In this document: positions 9,407 to 17,120 of the stretch, one piece after another
Layout of the letters: each line of letters begins with the position of its first letter
Position numbering within the stretch: the first letter of the stretch is position 1
Assembly: GCF_015163075.1 (NCBI RefSeq)
Contig: NZ_JADDXU010000002.1
Span: 124,001-188,000, forward strand
Length of the DNA stretch: 64,000 nucleotides
Direction: 5' to 3'
From: Streptomyces justiciae
GTDB lineage: Bacteria > Actinomycetota > Actinomycetes > Streptomycetales > Streptomycetaceae
Translations under genes and position numbers: made by a program
The notes under the pieces: generated by a model
Seen by the model: the letters and a program-made list of their open reading frames with translations, nothing else
Told to the model about the DNA's origin: nothing
The model's database searches: none

Positions 9407-10093
9407 TCACTCCGCGAGGAAAGGTAACACCGCCGCGAGGAACTCCTCCGGGCGGCTCTCGTGCACGAGATGTCCGGCCCCGTCGACGGTGACGAACCGT
9501 GCGTCGGGGATCGCGGCGGCGACCGCGGCGACCTGATCCTGCGGAATCAGGCTGGTGGCCCCGCCCCCGATCACCAGCGTGGGCATGGTGATCCGCCCCA
9601 TGTGGTCCCACCACACAGGTTCGGGGGCGTTCCGCTGCCGGTCGGTGTCCCGCACCATGTCCCAGTCGAACGGCAGGTCGCCGTAGGGCCGTTCGGCGGG
9701 TGGGCGGGGCGGGTCGAGGGGGAAGGGCGCCGGTACGTCCTCCAGGACGAGACGCCGTACGAGGTCGGGGTCGTGCTGGGCGAGGAGGTAGGCGACGGTG
9801 CCGCCGAGGGAGTGCCCGACGAGGTCGGTCCGCCGGATGCCGAGCGCGTCGAGAAAGCCGAGGACGTCATCGCGCATCGCCTCGCACGCATAACCGCCCG
9901 GCCAGTCACTGCGCCCGTGACCGCGCAGGTCGGGGGCGTACACCCGGCGTGGCCCGGCGGCGAGGCGTTCGGCGATCGGGGCCCAGTCCGCGCCGTCGGC
10001 GCCGCGGCAGTGCAGCAGGAGGACGGGCGGCGCGTCCTCGGGGCCCCAGGTGCGGTAGGCGAGGGTGATGCCGTTGGCCTTGAGGGTGTTCAT
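9407..10093 (-). CDS. Alpha/beta-fold hydrolase
   Basis: This 228-residue alpha/beta hydrolase starts with ATG at 10093 (MNTLKANGITLAYRTWG). The oxyanion region is LLLHCRGADGADW, the nucleophile elbow is GHSLGG near residue 95, the acid lies near GGGATSLI/IPQDQ, and the catalytic His is in GAGHLVHESRP near the end. The product is cytosolic and probably acts on a small ester, lactone or epoxide. It is convergent with the sulfatase-like gene (9 bp apart). Upstream lies the hairpin-repeat region that separates it from a second hydrolase on the same strand. Confidence 0.85.
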   Translation of the reverse strand: MNTLKANGITLAYRTWGPEDAPPVLLLHCRGADGADWAPIAERLAAGPRRVYAPDLRGHGRSDWPGGYACEAMRDDVLGFLDALGIRRTDLVGHSLGGTVAYLLAQHDPDLVRRLVLEDVPAPFPLDPPRPPAERPYGDLPFDWDMVRDTDRQRNAPEPVWWDHMGRITMPTLVIGGGATSLIPQDQVAAVAAAIPDARFVTVDGAGHLVHESRPEEFLAAVLPFLAE

Positions 10094-10133
10094 GCGGGGA
10101 AACGTATCCGGGAGCCCGCGTTTCAGGTGGCTG

Positions 10134-10238
10134 CTCTGCCGTGGGCAGAGTGGGTATCGGGGACCCGGCGCTCCACGCCACCCCGCTGCCGTGAGCAGAG
10201 GGGCTATCGGGGCCCCGGGGACTCTGCCGTGGACAGAG
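10134..10238. repeat. Three spaced hairpin repeats between two hydrolase genes
   Basis: Three copies of a 17-bp inverted repeat, CTCTGCC-GTG-GGCAGAG and variants, occur at 10134-10150 (perfect), 10184-10200 and 10222-10238. The first two are each followed by a similar TATCGGGG(A/C)CCC stretch, so a roughly 50-bp segment has been duplicated. The third copy overlaps the last codons of the upstream hydrolase. They may act as terminators or RNA-processing hairpins, or be operators. Confidence 0.8.
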
Positions 10239-11085
10239 CCGGCGCCCCGCTCCCGTCGAGGAACGCGCTGACCCGTCGTACGAACCACTCCGGATCGTCG
10301 AGCCACGGATAGTGCGCGGCGCCGGGCTGGACGGTGAACTCGGCGTGCGGGAAGACGTCGGCGGTGTGGCGGGCCAGCTCGGGGCGAGGGGCTCCGTCGA
10401 GTTCGCCGGCGAGGACGAGGACCGGGGCGGGCAGGCGGGTGAGGGTGGCGCGGGTGGCGGGCGCGTCGTAGGCACCGGCGGAGCCGTAGACGTCCGCGGC
10501 CGCGTCGTTGAACTCCTCGTCGCCGCGGGCGTGGTGCTCCTCGGCGGCCTGGTCCCAGCGGCCGTAGAAGAAGGGTGCGATGGCCGGATCGTAGTCGGGC
10601 GCCCCGCTCAGCCAGGCCTCGAAGGCCGGGAACGCGGCCGGGAACCACGGTTCGTCCTTCCGCAGGAGGGCCGCGGCCAGCCGGTCCTCGGGCGTGGCCG
10701 CCGTCCCGAGCGCCCACGGATTGGCGGTGATCAGCACCAGCCGCCGCACCCGCTCCGGGTACCGGGCCGCGTACAGCATGGCGAGACTGCCACCGGCCGA
10801 GTGCGCGAGGAGGTCCATGCGCTCCAGCCCCAGATGAACCCGCAGCGCCTCCACGTCGCCCACGAGCCGGTCGCACCGGTACGTCGCCGGGTCCACCGGC
10901 ACGGCGGAGTCGCCGGTCCCCCGCAAGTCGAGCAGCACGAGCCGACGATGCGCGGCGAGCCCACCCAGGTCGCCGAGATAGCGGGAGGCCTGCATCGGCC
11001 CACCGGGCAGCACGACGAGCGGGGCACCCTCCCCCTTCAGGTGATAGGCGAGCCGGGTCCCGTCGGGCGCGGTGAAGGTCGACAT
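10204..11085 (-). CDS. Alpha/beta-fold hydrolase, proline-iminopeptidase-like
   Basis: This 293-residue protein starts at ATG 11085 (MSTFTAPDGTRLAYHLKG), chosen because AGGA lies 8 bases upstream; a longer frame begins at 11121 without a clear site. Motifs are VVLPGGP (oxyanion), DLRGTGDSAVP near residue 55, nucleophile elbow AHSAGG near 95, acid in LAGELDGAPRP, and His in PGAAHYPWLDDPEWF. The DLRGTGDS and GGPM features are those of the proline iminopeptidase (S33) group. The C-terminal codons overlap the third hairpin repeat. It could equally be a general esterase. Confidence 0.82.
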   Translation of the reverse strand: MSTFTAPDGTRLAYHLKGEGAPLVVLPGGPMQASRYLGDLGGLAAHRRLVLLDLRGTGDSAVPVDPATYRCDRLVGDVEALRVHLGLERMDLLAHSAGGSLAMLYAARYPERVRRLVLITANPWALGTAATPEDRLAAALLRKDEPWFPAAFPAFEAWLSGAPDYDPAIAPFFYGRWDQAAEEHHARGDEEFNDAAADVYGSAGAYDAPATRATLTRLPAPVLVLAGELDGAPRPELARHTADVFPHAEFTVQPGAAHYPWLDDPEWFVRRVSAFLDGSGAPALSTAESPGPR

Positions 11086-11131
11086 ACCGCCGATCCTCAT
11101 GACGGACCACGGCCACCGCAACGGATTTCCG

Positions 11132-11590
11132 TCACAGGGCGATGGGACGGTAGGCCTGGGCCACGTCCACGATCCGCTCGGCGGAGGCGTCCTCCAGGCC
11201 AGCGGGTGGATGGAAGATCAGATCCGAGGCGCCCGGATCAGCCACGTTCGTCGTGAAGAGCAGCAGGAACCAGGGTTGGTCCGGTCCGGGCTCCCGAGCC
11301 GCGCGGACGACCTCGACGAGTTCCTCCCGGGTGATGTCCGGGAGCCGTGGGTACGCCGGGCGGGCCGCTTCCCGCGCGAACTCCTCCGCGCTCCGCGATC
11401 CGGCGTAGGAAAGGAAGGAGTATGGGCCGTAGGTGTGCCCGGTGTCCGCGTTGAACGCGGCGATGGCCGCCTCCGCTTCCTCCTGTGGGCCGCGGTGCAG
11501 CAGTTCCTCGATCCGCACGATCTCACGCACCAGTTCACGCAGCCGTGCTGCCGGCACCGGGGCCGGGCGGAGTTCGGGTCGTAGGTCCAC
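11132..11590 (-). CDS. Conserved hypothetical protein
   Basis: I do not recognise this 152-residue protein. It is acidic and mostly helical at the N-terminus (PAARLRELVREIVRIEELLHRG, PQEEAEAAIAAFNADTG). A mixed segment with aromatic residues (GPYSFLSYAG) and a hydrophobic strand WFLLLFTTNVADPGASDLIF near residue 110 follow. The start is taken as GTG at 11590; no signal peptide or membrane segment is seen. It lies 46 bp downstream of the hydrolase start and is divergent from paaK. The reading frame has strong codon bias, which supports that it is real. Confidence 0.6.
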   Translation of the reverse strand: MDLRPELRPAPVPAARLRELVREIVRIEELLHRGPQEEAEAAIAAFNADTGHTYGPYSFLSYAGSRSAEEFAREAARPAYPRLPDITREELVEVVRAAREPGPDQPWFLLLFTTNVADPGASDLIFHPPAGLEDASAERIVDVAQAYRPIAL

Positions 11591-11682
11591 CAGTCCATCC
11601 TGCCGCCCCGGTGCCGGCGGAAAAGTGTCGGCTCACCTCTTGCTTGATCCCCGGTGGACTGGATTACTGATCCCCGAGACCT

Positions 11683-11700
11683 CGACCGAATGATCGGTCG
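11683..11700. promoter_or_regulatory. PaaR-like operator upstream of paaK
   Basis: CGACCGA-ATGA-TCGGTCG is a perfect 7-bp-arm palindrome of 18 bp, 35 bp upstream of the preferred paaK start. Its core ACCGnnnnnnCGGT fits the actinobacterial PaaR (TetR family) pattern as I recall it, except for TG in place of the central CG. A repressor bound here would block paaK until phenylacetyl-CoA accumulates. No paaR gene is in the window. Confidence 0.6.
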
Positions 11701-11735
11701 CCCGGATTGGTGTGGTTGGTGAGGTGGACGTGGCG

Positions 11736-13034
11736 ATGGCGGATGCGGCGGAGTTGCTGGACGCGGGGGAACGGCTGGACGGGGCGGCGTTGCGGGCGCT
11801 TCAGTTGGAGCGGTTGCGGGCGTCGCTGCGGCACGCGTACGACCATGTGCCGTTCTACCGGGAGTCCTTCGACAAGGCGGGCGTCCACCCGGACGACTGT
11901 CGCTCCCTCGCCGACCTCGCCCGCTTCCCCTTCACCACCAAGGCCGACCTGCGCGAGAACTACCCGTACGGGATGTTCGCCGTGCCCCAGGACCGCATCC
12001 GGCGCATCCACGCCTCCAGCGGGACGACCGGCCGCCCGACCGTCGTCGGCTACACCGACGGCGACCTCTCCCTGTGGTCGGACATGGTGGCCCGCTCCCT
12101 GCGCGCCGCGGGTGCCCGGCGCGGCGACATCGTGCATGTCGCGTACGGATACGGCCTGTTCACCGGCGGACTCGGCGCGCACTACGGTGCCGAACGGCTC
12201 GGCTGTACGGTCGTCCCCGCGTCCGGCGGCATGACCGCCCGCCAGGTCCAGCTGATCCAGGACCTCAAGCCCCGCGTCATCATGGTGACGCCGTCGTACA
12301 TGCTGACGATCCTCGACGAGTTCGAGCGGCAGGGCCTGGACCCGCGCGGCACTTCCCTGGAGGTGGGCGTCTTCGGTGCCGAACCGTGGACGGAACAGAT
12401 GCGCCGGGAGATCGAGGAGCGGTTCGCGATCGACGCGGTCGACATCTACGGGCTGTCGGAGGTGATCGGCCCGGGCGTGGCACAGGAGTGCGTCGAGACC
12501 AAGGACGGACTGCATGTGTGGGAGGACCACTTCTACCCCGAGATCGTCGACCCCATCACCGGCGAGGTACTGCCGGACGGCGAGCAGGGCGAGCTGGTCT
12601 TCACCTCGCTCACGAAAGAGGCGATGCCCGTCATCCGGTACCGGACCCGGGACCTGACCCGTCTGCTGCCCGGCACCGCCCGCGTCTTCCGCCGCATGGA
12701 GAAGGTCACCGGTCGCAGCGACGACATGGTGATCCTGCGGGGCGTCAACCTCTTCCCCACCCAGATCGAGGAGATCGTGCTGCGCACGCCGGGTGTCGCG
12801 CCCCACTTCCAGCTGCGGCTGACCCGGGAGGGACGGCTCGACGCCCTCACCGTGCGAGCGGAGGCGCGACCCGATGCCACGCCGCAGGACCGGGACGCCG
12901 CCGCGCGCTCCATCGCCGCGGCCGTGAAGGACGGCATCGGTGTGTCGGTCGGCGTCGAGATCGTCGAACCGGAGTCGCTGGAGCGATCGGTGGGGAAGAT
13001 CCGGCGGATCGTCGACCTCCGCGACCGCCGATAG
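11736..13034 (+). CDS. paaK: Phenylacetate-CoA ligase
   Basis: This 432-residue ligase (counted from ATG 11736) matches the length of PaaK enzymes, about 435 residues. It converts phenylacetate, ATP and CoA to phenylacetyl-CoA. Signatures are the N-terminal HAYDHVPFYRESFDKAG, the P-loop ASSGTTGRPTVVGYT near residue 92, YGYGLFTGGLGAHYGAE, GAEPWTEQMR, the PaaK-typical YGLSEVIGPGVAQEC, and the C-terminal GRSDDMVILRGVNLFPTQIEE. ATG 11736 is preferred because GAGGTGG lies 8 bases upstream; GTG 11712 is an alternative only 12 bp from the operator. The rest of the paa pathway is not nearby, so this may serve an isolated aryl-acetate activation. Confidence 0.9.
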   Translation: MADAAELLDAGERLDGAALRALQLERLRASLRHAYDHVPFYRESFDKAGVHPDDCRSLADLARFPFTTKADLRENYPYGMFAVPQDRIRRIHASSGTTGRPTVVGYTDGDLSLWSDMVARSLRAAGARRGDIVHVAYGYGLFTGGLGAHYGAERLGCTVVPASGGMTARQVQLIQDLKPRVIMVTPSYMLTILDEFERQGLDPRGTSLEVGVFGAEPWTEQMRREIEERFAIDAVDIYGLSEVIGPGVAQECVETKDGLHVWEDHFYPEIVDPITGEVLPDGEQGELVFTSLTKEAMPVIRYRTRDLTRLLPGTARVFRRMEKVTGRSDDMVILRGVNLFPTQIEEIVLRTPGVAPHFQLRLTREGRLDALTVRAEARPDATPQDRDAAARSIAAAVKDGIGVSVGVEIVEPESLERSVGKIRRIVDLRDRR

Positions 13035-13049
13035 CCCTCCGCGCGCCCG

Positions 13050-14543
13050 CTAGGAGAACCTGTCCCGCAGCTCCCGCTTCAGGATCTTCCCGCTCGCGTT
13101 CCGCGGCAGCTCGTCCACGAACACCACCCTCTTCGGTGCCTTGAAGTGGGCGAGCTTCTCGCGGGCGTGGGCGATCAGTGCCTCCTCTGTGACCTCGCCG
13201 CGCGGTACGACCACCGCTGTCACCGCCTCGATCCAGCGTTCGTCGGGGAGACCGATCACCGCGACCTCGGCGACGCCCTCGTGTGTGTAGAGCGCGTCCT
13301 CGACCTGTCGTGAAGCGACCAGTACGCCACCGGAGTTGATGACGTCCTTCACCCGGTCGACGATGGTGAAGTAGCCGTGCGCGTCGCGGACCGCGAGGTC
13401 GCCGGAGTGGAACCAGCCGTCGCGGAAGGCCTCTTGGGTTTCCTCGGGCTTGTCCCAGTAGCCCTCGCACAGTTGGGGGGACTTGTAGACGATCTCACCG
13501 GGGGTGCCGTCGGGGACGTCCTTGCCGTCCTCGTCCACGACCCGTGCGTCGACGAAGAGGACCGGGCGGCCGCAGGAGTCCATCCGGCCCTTGTGTTCGT
13601 CGGGGGCGAGGACGGTCGCCAGCGGGCCGATCTCGCTTTGACCGAAACAGTTGTAGAAGGCGAGCTTCGGCAGCCGTTCCCGCAGCCGCTCCAGGACCGG
13701 TACCGACATGATCGAGGCGCCGTAGTAGGCCTTGCGCAGGCCGCCGAGGTCGCGGGTGGTGAAGTCGGGGCGGTTGGACAGGCCGATCCAGACCGTGGGC
13801 GGTGCGAAGAGGCTGTCGGCGCGGCCCGCTTCGATGAGGTCGAAGAGGCGGTCGCCGTCGGGGGCGTCGAGGATGATGTTCGTCGCGCCGACCGCGAGGT
13901 AGGGCAGCAGGAACACATGCATCTGCGCCGAGTGGTACAGCGGCAGCGAGTGCACGGGGCGGTCGCCGGCGCTCAGATCGAGGGCGGTGATCGCGCTCAG
14001 GTACTCGTGCACCAGGGCGCGGTGCGTCATCATCGCGCCCTTCGGGAGGGCGGTCGTACCGGAGGTGTACAGCAGTTGGACGAGGTCCTCGCTGCGCGGC
14101 TCCGGGCCGTCGTACGCGGGGGACGACGGGAGGCGGGCGAGCAGGGAGTCGTCAGCGTCCCGGAGGGGCAACGTCCGTACGCCGTCCGGGAGTCGGGCGG
14201 CGAGGTCGGGGTCGGTGAGGACCAGCGTGCTGCCCGACTGGCCGACGATGTACGCGAGGTCGTCGCCGGTCAGGTTCTGGTTGACCGGGACGTGCACGAG
14301 GCCCGCGCGGGCGCAGGCGAGGAAGGCGATGAGGTAGGCGTCGGAGTTGTGGCCGTAGGCGCCGACCCGGCCGCCGGGCGCGAGGCCCTCGCCGAGGAGG
14401 ACACTCGCCGCGCGGGAGACGGCCGCGTCGAGTTCCTCGTACGTCCATGAGCGGTCGCCGTACTCCACGGCGACCCGCGCCGGGGTGCGCCGGGCGGTGC
14501 GTCGCAGCACCCCGTCAACCGTGCTGCCGTGTCCGGGCGTCAT
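13050..14543 (-). CDS. Acyl-CoA synthetase (AMP-forming)
   Basis: This 497-residue adenylate-forming ligase has the P-loop LLYTSGTTALPKGAMMTH near 155-172, YNCFGQSEIGPLATVL near 290, HSGDLAVRDAHGYFTIVDR near 372, VKDVINSGGVLVASRQVEDAL near 390 and a C-terminal PRNASGKILKREL with the catalytic lysine. The closest pattern is the long/medium-chain fatty-acyl-CoA synthase group. The P-loop reads TTALPKG instead of the usual TTGxPKG; Ala at this point is tolerated in some members. It converges on paaK with 15 bp between stops. The start is ATG at 14543. Confidence 0.88.
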   Translation of the reverse strand: MTPGHGSTVDGVLRRTARRTPARVAVEYGDRSWTYEELDAAVSRAASVLLGEGLAPGGRVGAYGHNSDAYLIAFLACARAGLVHVPVNQNLTGDDLAYIVGQSGSTLVLTDPDLAARLPDGVRTLPLRDADDSLLARLPSSPAYDGPEPRSEDLVQLLYTSGTTALPKGAMMTHRALVHEYLSAITALDLSAGDRPVHSLPLYHSAQMHVFLLPYLAVGATNIILDAPDGDRLFDLIEAGRADSLFAPPTVWIGLSNRPDFTTRDLGGLRKAYYGASIMSVPVLERLRERLPKLAFYNCFGQSEIGPLATVLAPDEHKGRMDSCGRPVLFVDARVVDEDGKDVPDGTPGEIVYKSPQLCEGYWDKPEETQEAFRDGWFHSGDLAVRDAHGYFTIVDRVKDVINSGGVLVASRQVEDALYTHEGVAEVAVIGLPDERWIEAVTAVVVPRGEVTEEALIAHAREKLAHFKAPKRVVFVDELPRNASGKILKRELRDRFS

Positions 14544-14663
14544 GACACATGATCCTCGGCCCGCCGTCGCGCGAGGTCAAGCACCTTGTCGCGGACCGGG
14601 TCGCGGACGCATACCCGTTGGTACGCTCAACCGCTCCTTCCCTCAATGACGTTGGGAGGCACC

Positions 14664-17057
14664 ATGCGCACCCGCCTCAGACGAGCCGTCGTCGCGGCCG
14701 TCGCCCTGCTCACCGCCACCTCGGCCCTGCCGGCAGCCGCCGCTCAGGGCCAGGACCGTCAGGAACACCCCTCGCACGGCGGTCTGTCCGCCACCATCCG
14801 CTACACCGAGTACGGCATTCCGCACATCGTCGGCAAGGACTACGCGGACCTCGGCTTCGGCACCGGGTGGGCGCAGGCCGCCGACCAGGTGTGCACGCTC
14901 GCCGACGGTTTCGTGACCGTGCGCGGCGAGCGGTCCCGCTTCTTCGGGCCCGATGCCGCGCCCGACTCCTCACTCTCCTCCGCGACGAAGAACCTGTCGA
15001 GCGACCTCTATTTCAAGGGAGTTCGCGAGTCCGGCACGGTGGAGAAACTGCTCGCCGAACCGGCGCCGGTGGGCCCGAGCCGGCAGGTGAAGGACCTGAT
15101 GCGGGGCTTCGCCGCCGGGTACAACGCCTGGCTGCGGCAGAACCGGATCACCGACCCGGCGTGCAGGGGTGCCGCCTGGGTCCAGCCGGTGACCGAACTC
15201 GACGTCGCGGCACGCGGGTTCGCGTTCGCCGTGCTCGGCGGCCAGGGCCGGGGCGTGGACGGGATCACGGCCGCCCAGCCGCCGACGACGGCCGCGGCGG
15301 GCGCTCCGAACGCCCAGGACACCGCTCGGTCGGCCCGTGAGCTGCTGGCCGCCGACTCCGCGGACATGGGGTCCAACGCCGTCGCCTTCAGCGGCGCGAC
15401 GACCGCGAACGGCCGCGGCCTGCTGCTGGGCAACCCGCACTACCCCTGGCAGGGCGGCCGGCGCTTCTGGCAGTCGCAGCAGACGATCCCGGGTGAACTG
15501 AACGTCTCCGGCGGCTCGTTGCTCGGCTCGGCGACGATCTCCATAGGCCACAACGCGCGGGTGGCGTGGAGCCACACCGTCGCGACCGGCGTCCCCCTCA
15601 ACCTCCACCAGCTGACGCTCGATCCGGCCGACCCGACGACGTATCTCGTGGACGGCAAGCCGGAGCGGATGACGAAACGCACGGTCACCGTCGAGACGAA
15701 GGACGGCGCCCCGGTCACCCGTACCCAGTGGTGGACGCGGTACGGCCCCGTCGTCACTTCGCTCGGCGCGTCCGTCCCGCTGCCCTGGACGACCACGACG
15801 GCGTACGCCCTCAACGACCCGAACGCGGCCAACCTGCGCGCCTCCGACACCGCGCTCGGCTTCAGCAAGGCGCGCGGCACGGCGGACGTCCTGAAGTCGC
15901 TGCGGCGGACGCAGGGGCTGCCGTGGGTGAACACGATCGCCGCCGACGCGGCCGGTCACTCGCTGTTCACCCAGTCCCAGGTGCTCCCCCGCATCACCGA
16001 CGAGCTGGCCCAGCGCTGCTCCACCCCGCTCGGCAAGGTCACCTACCCGTCGGCGGGGCTCGCGGTCCTCGACGGCTCGCGCGGTGACTGCGCGCTCGGC
16101 GGCGACGCGGACGCCGTACAGCCCGGAATCTTCGGCCCGGCGAAGATGCCGACGCTCACGGACGCCCCGTACGCGGAGAACTCCAACGACAGCGCCTGGC
16201 TGGCCAACGCCGAGCGGCCGTTGACCGGGTACGAGCGGATCTTCGGCACGATCGGCACGCAGCGGTCGATGCGGACGCGCGGGGCGATCGAGGACGTGGC
16301 GGCGCTGGCGGGTCGCGGCGAGCTGACCGTGAAGGACCTTCAGCGGCAGCAGTTCGCCAACCGGGTGCCCGCGGGGGACCTGATCGCGGCCGACGCGGCG
16401 AAGGCCTGTGCGGCGTTGCCCGGCGGCACGGCAACCGGCAGTGACGGCAAGGCTGTTGACGTCACCGAGGCGTGCGGGGTGCTCGCGGCGTGGGACCGTA
16501 CGGCCAACACCGACAGCCGGGGCGCGCTGCTCTTCGACCGCCTGTGGCGCCGCATCCCCGCGGCCCAGCTGTGGAAGGTGCCGTTCTCGGCGGCCGACCC
16601 GGTCGGCACCCCGAACACCCTCAACACGGACACCACGGCGTTCACCACCGCATTGGCGGACACGGTCACCGAGCTGCGCACGGCGAGCATCCCGCTCAAC
16701 TCCCCCTTGGGAGACCACCAGTTCGTCGTCCGGAACGGCAAGCGCATCCCCGTCCCGGGCGGCACCGAGTCCCTCGGCGTCTGGAACAAGGTCGAGCCCG
16801 TGTGGGACGCGGCGGGCGGCGGCTACACCGAGGTCTCGACCGGCTCCAGCTACATCCAGGCGGTCGGCTGGGACGGCAGCCGCTGCCCGGTGGCCCGCAC
16901 CCTCCTGATGTACTCCCAGTCCTCGAACCCCAACTCCCCGCACTACAGCGACCAGACCCGCCTCTTCTCCCAGGAGCGCTGGGTGACGTCCCGGTTCTGC
17001 GAGAAGGACATCCTGTCGTCGCCGGGGCTGAAGATCGTGCACGTGCGCGAGCGTTGA
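14664..17057 (+). CDS. Secreted penicillin acylase family N-acyl amidase
   Basis: This 797-residue precursor is an N-terminal-nucleophile hydrolase. A signal peptide (MRTRLRRAVVAAVALLTATS) ends near ALPAAAA. The alpha chain contains the YTEYGIPHIVGKDYADLGFGTGWAQA segment near 50. A spacer with DTARSARELLAADSADMG is followed by the beta-chain start at SNAVAFSG, placing the nucleophile at about Ser237. Autocatalytic cleavage after Gly236 would give the heterodimer. GLLLGNPHYPW and later NDSAWLAN support the family. Size and motifs resemble aculeacin A acylase, so cyclic lipopeptides or acyl-homoserine lactones are plausible substrates; this is inference. ATG 14664 follows GGGAGG. A strong terminator follows the stop. 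Confidence 0.9.
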   Translation: MRTRLRRAVVAAVALLTATSALPAAAAQGQDRQEHPSHGGLSATIRYTEYGIPHIVGKDYADLGFGTGWAQAADQVCTLADGFVTVRGERSRFFGPDAAPDSSLSSATKNLSSDLYFKGVRESGTVEKLLAEPAPVGPSRQVKDLMRGFAAGYNAWLRQNRITDPACRGAAWVQPVTELDVAARGFAFAVLGGQGRGVDGITAAQPPTTAAAGAPNAQDTARSARELLAADSADMGSNAVAFSGATTANGRGLLLGNPHYPWQGGRRFWQSQQTIPGELNVSGGSLLGSATISIGHNARVAWSHTVATGVPLNLHQLTLDPADPTTYLVDGKPERMTKRTVTVETKDGAPVTRTQWWTRYGPVVTSLGASVPLPWTTTTAYALNDPNAANLRASDTALGFSKARGTADVLKSLRRTQGLPWVNTIAADAAGHSLFTQSQVLPRITDELAQRCSTPLGKVTYPSAGLAVLDGSRGDCALGGDADAVQPGIFGPAKMPTLTDAPYAENSNDSAWLANAERPLTGYERIFGTIGTQRSMRTRGAIEDVAALAGRGELTVKDLQRQQFANRVPAGDLIAADAAKACAALPGGTATGSDGKAVDVTEACGVLAAWDRTANTDSRGALLFDRLWRRIPAAQLWKVPFSAADPVGTPNTLNTDTTAFTTALADTVTELRTASIPLNSPLGDHQFVVRNGKRIPVPGGTESLGVWNKVEPVWDAAGGGYTEVSTGSSYIQAVGWDGSRCPVARTLLMYSQSSNPNSPHYSDQTRLFSQERWVTSRFCEKDILSSPGLKIVHVRER

Positions 17058-17101
17058 CGGAACGGTGGTCCCGTCCGGCACCGGACGGGACCACCGTTCC
17101 G
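17058..17101. terminator. Strong rho-independent-type hairpin after penicillin acylase
   Basis: A perfect 21-bp inverted repeat (17058-17078 with 17081-17101) is separated by only two bases (CA). It starts one base after the acylase stop and ends 20 bp before the stop of the convergent TIR gene, so it can serve both. No T-run follows, as is usual in Streptomyces. Confidence 0.88.
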
Positions 17102-17120
17102 CACCGACAGGGCTGTGTGT

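Noticed and set aside
9407..11116. A 569-residue fusion of two alpha/beta hydrolases
   Set aside because: The first part is out of frame with the real hydrolase at 10204-11085 and gives an Arg/Gly-rich translation; two separate genes with their own starts explain the region.
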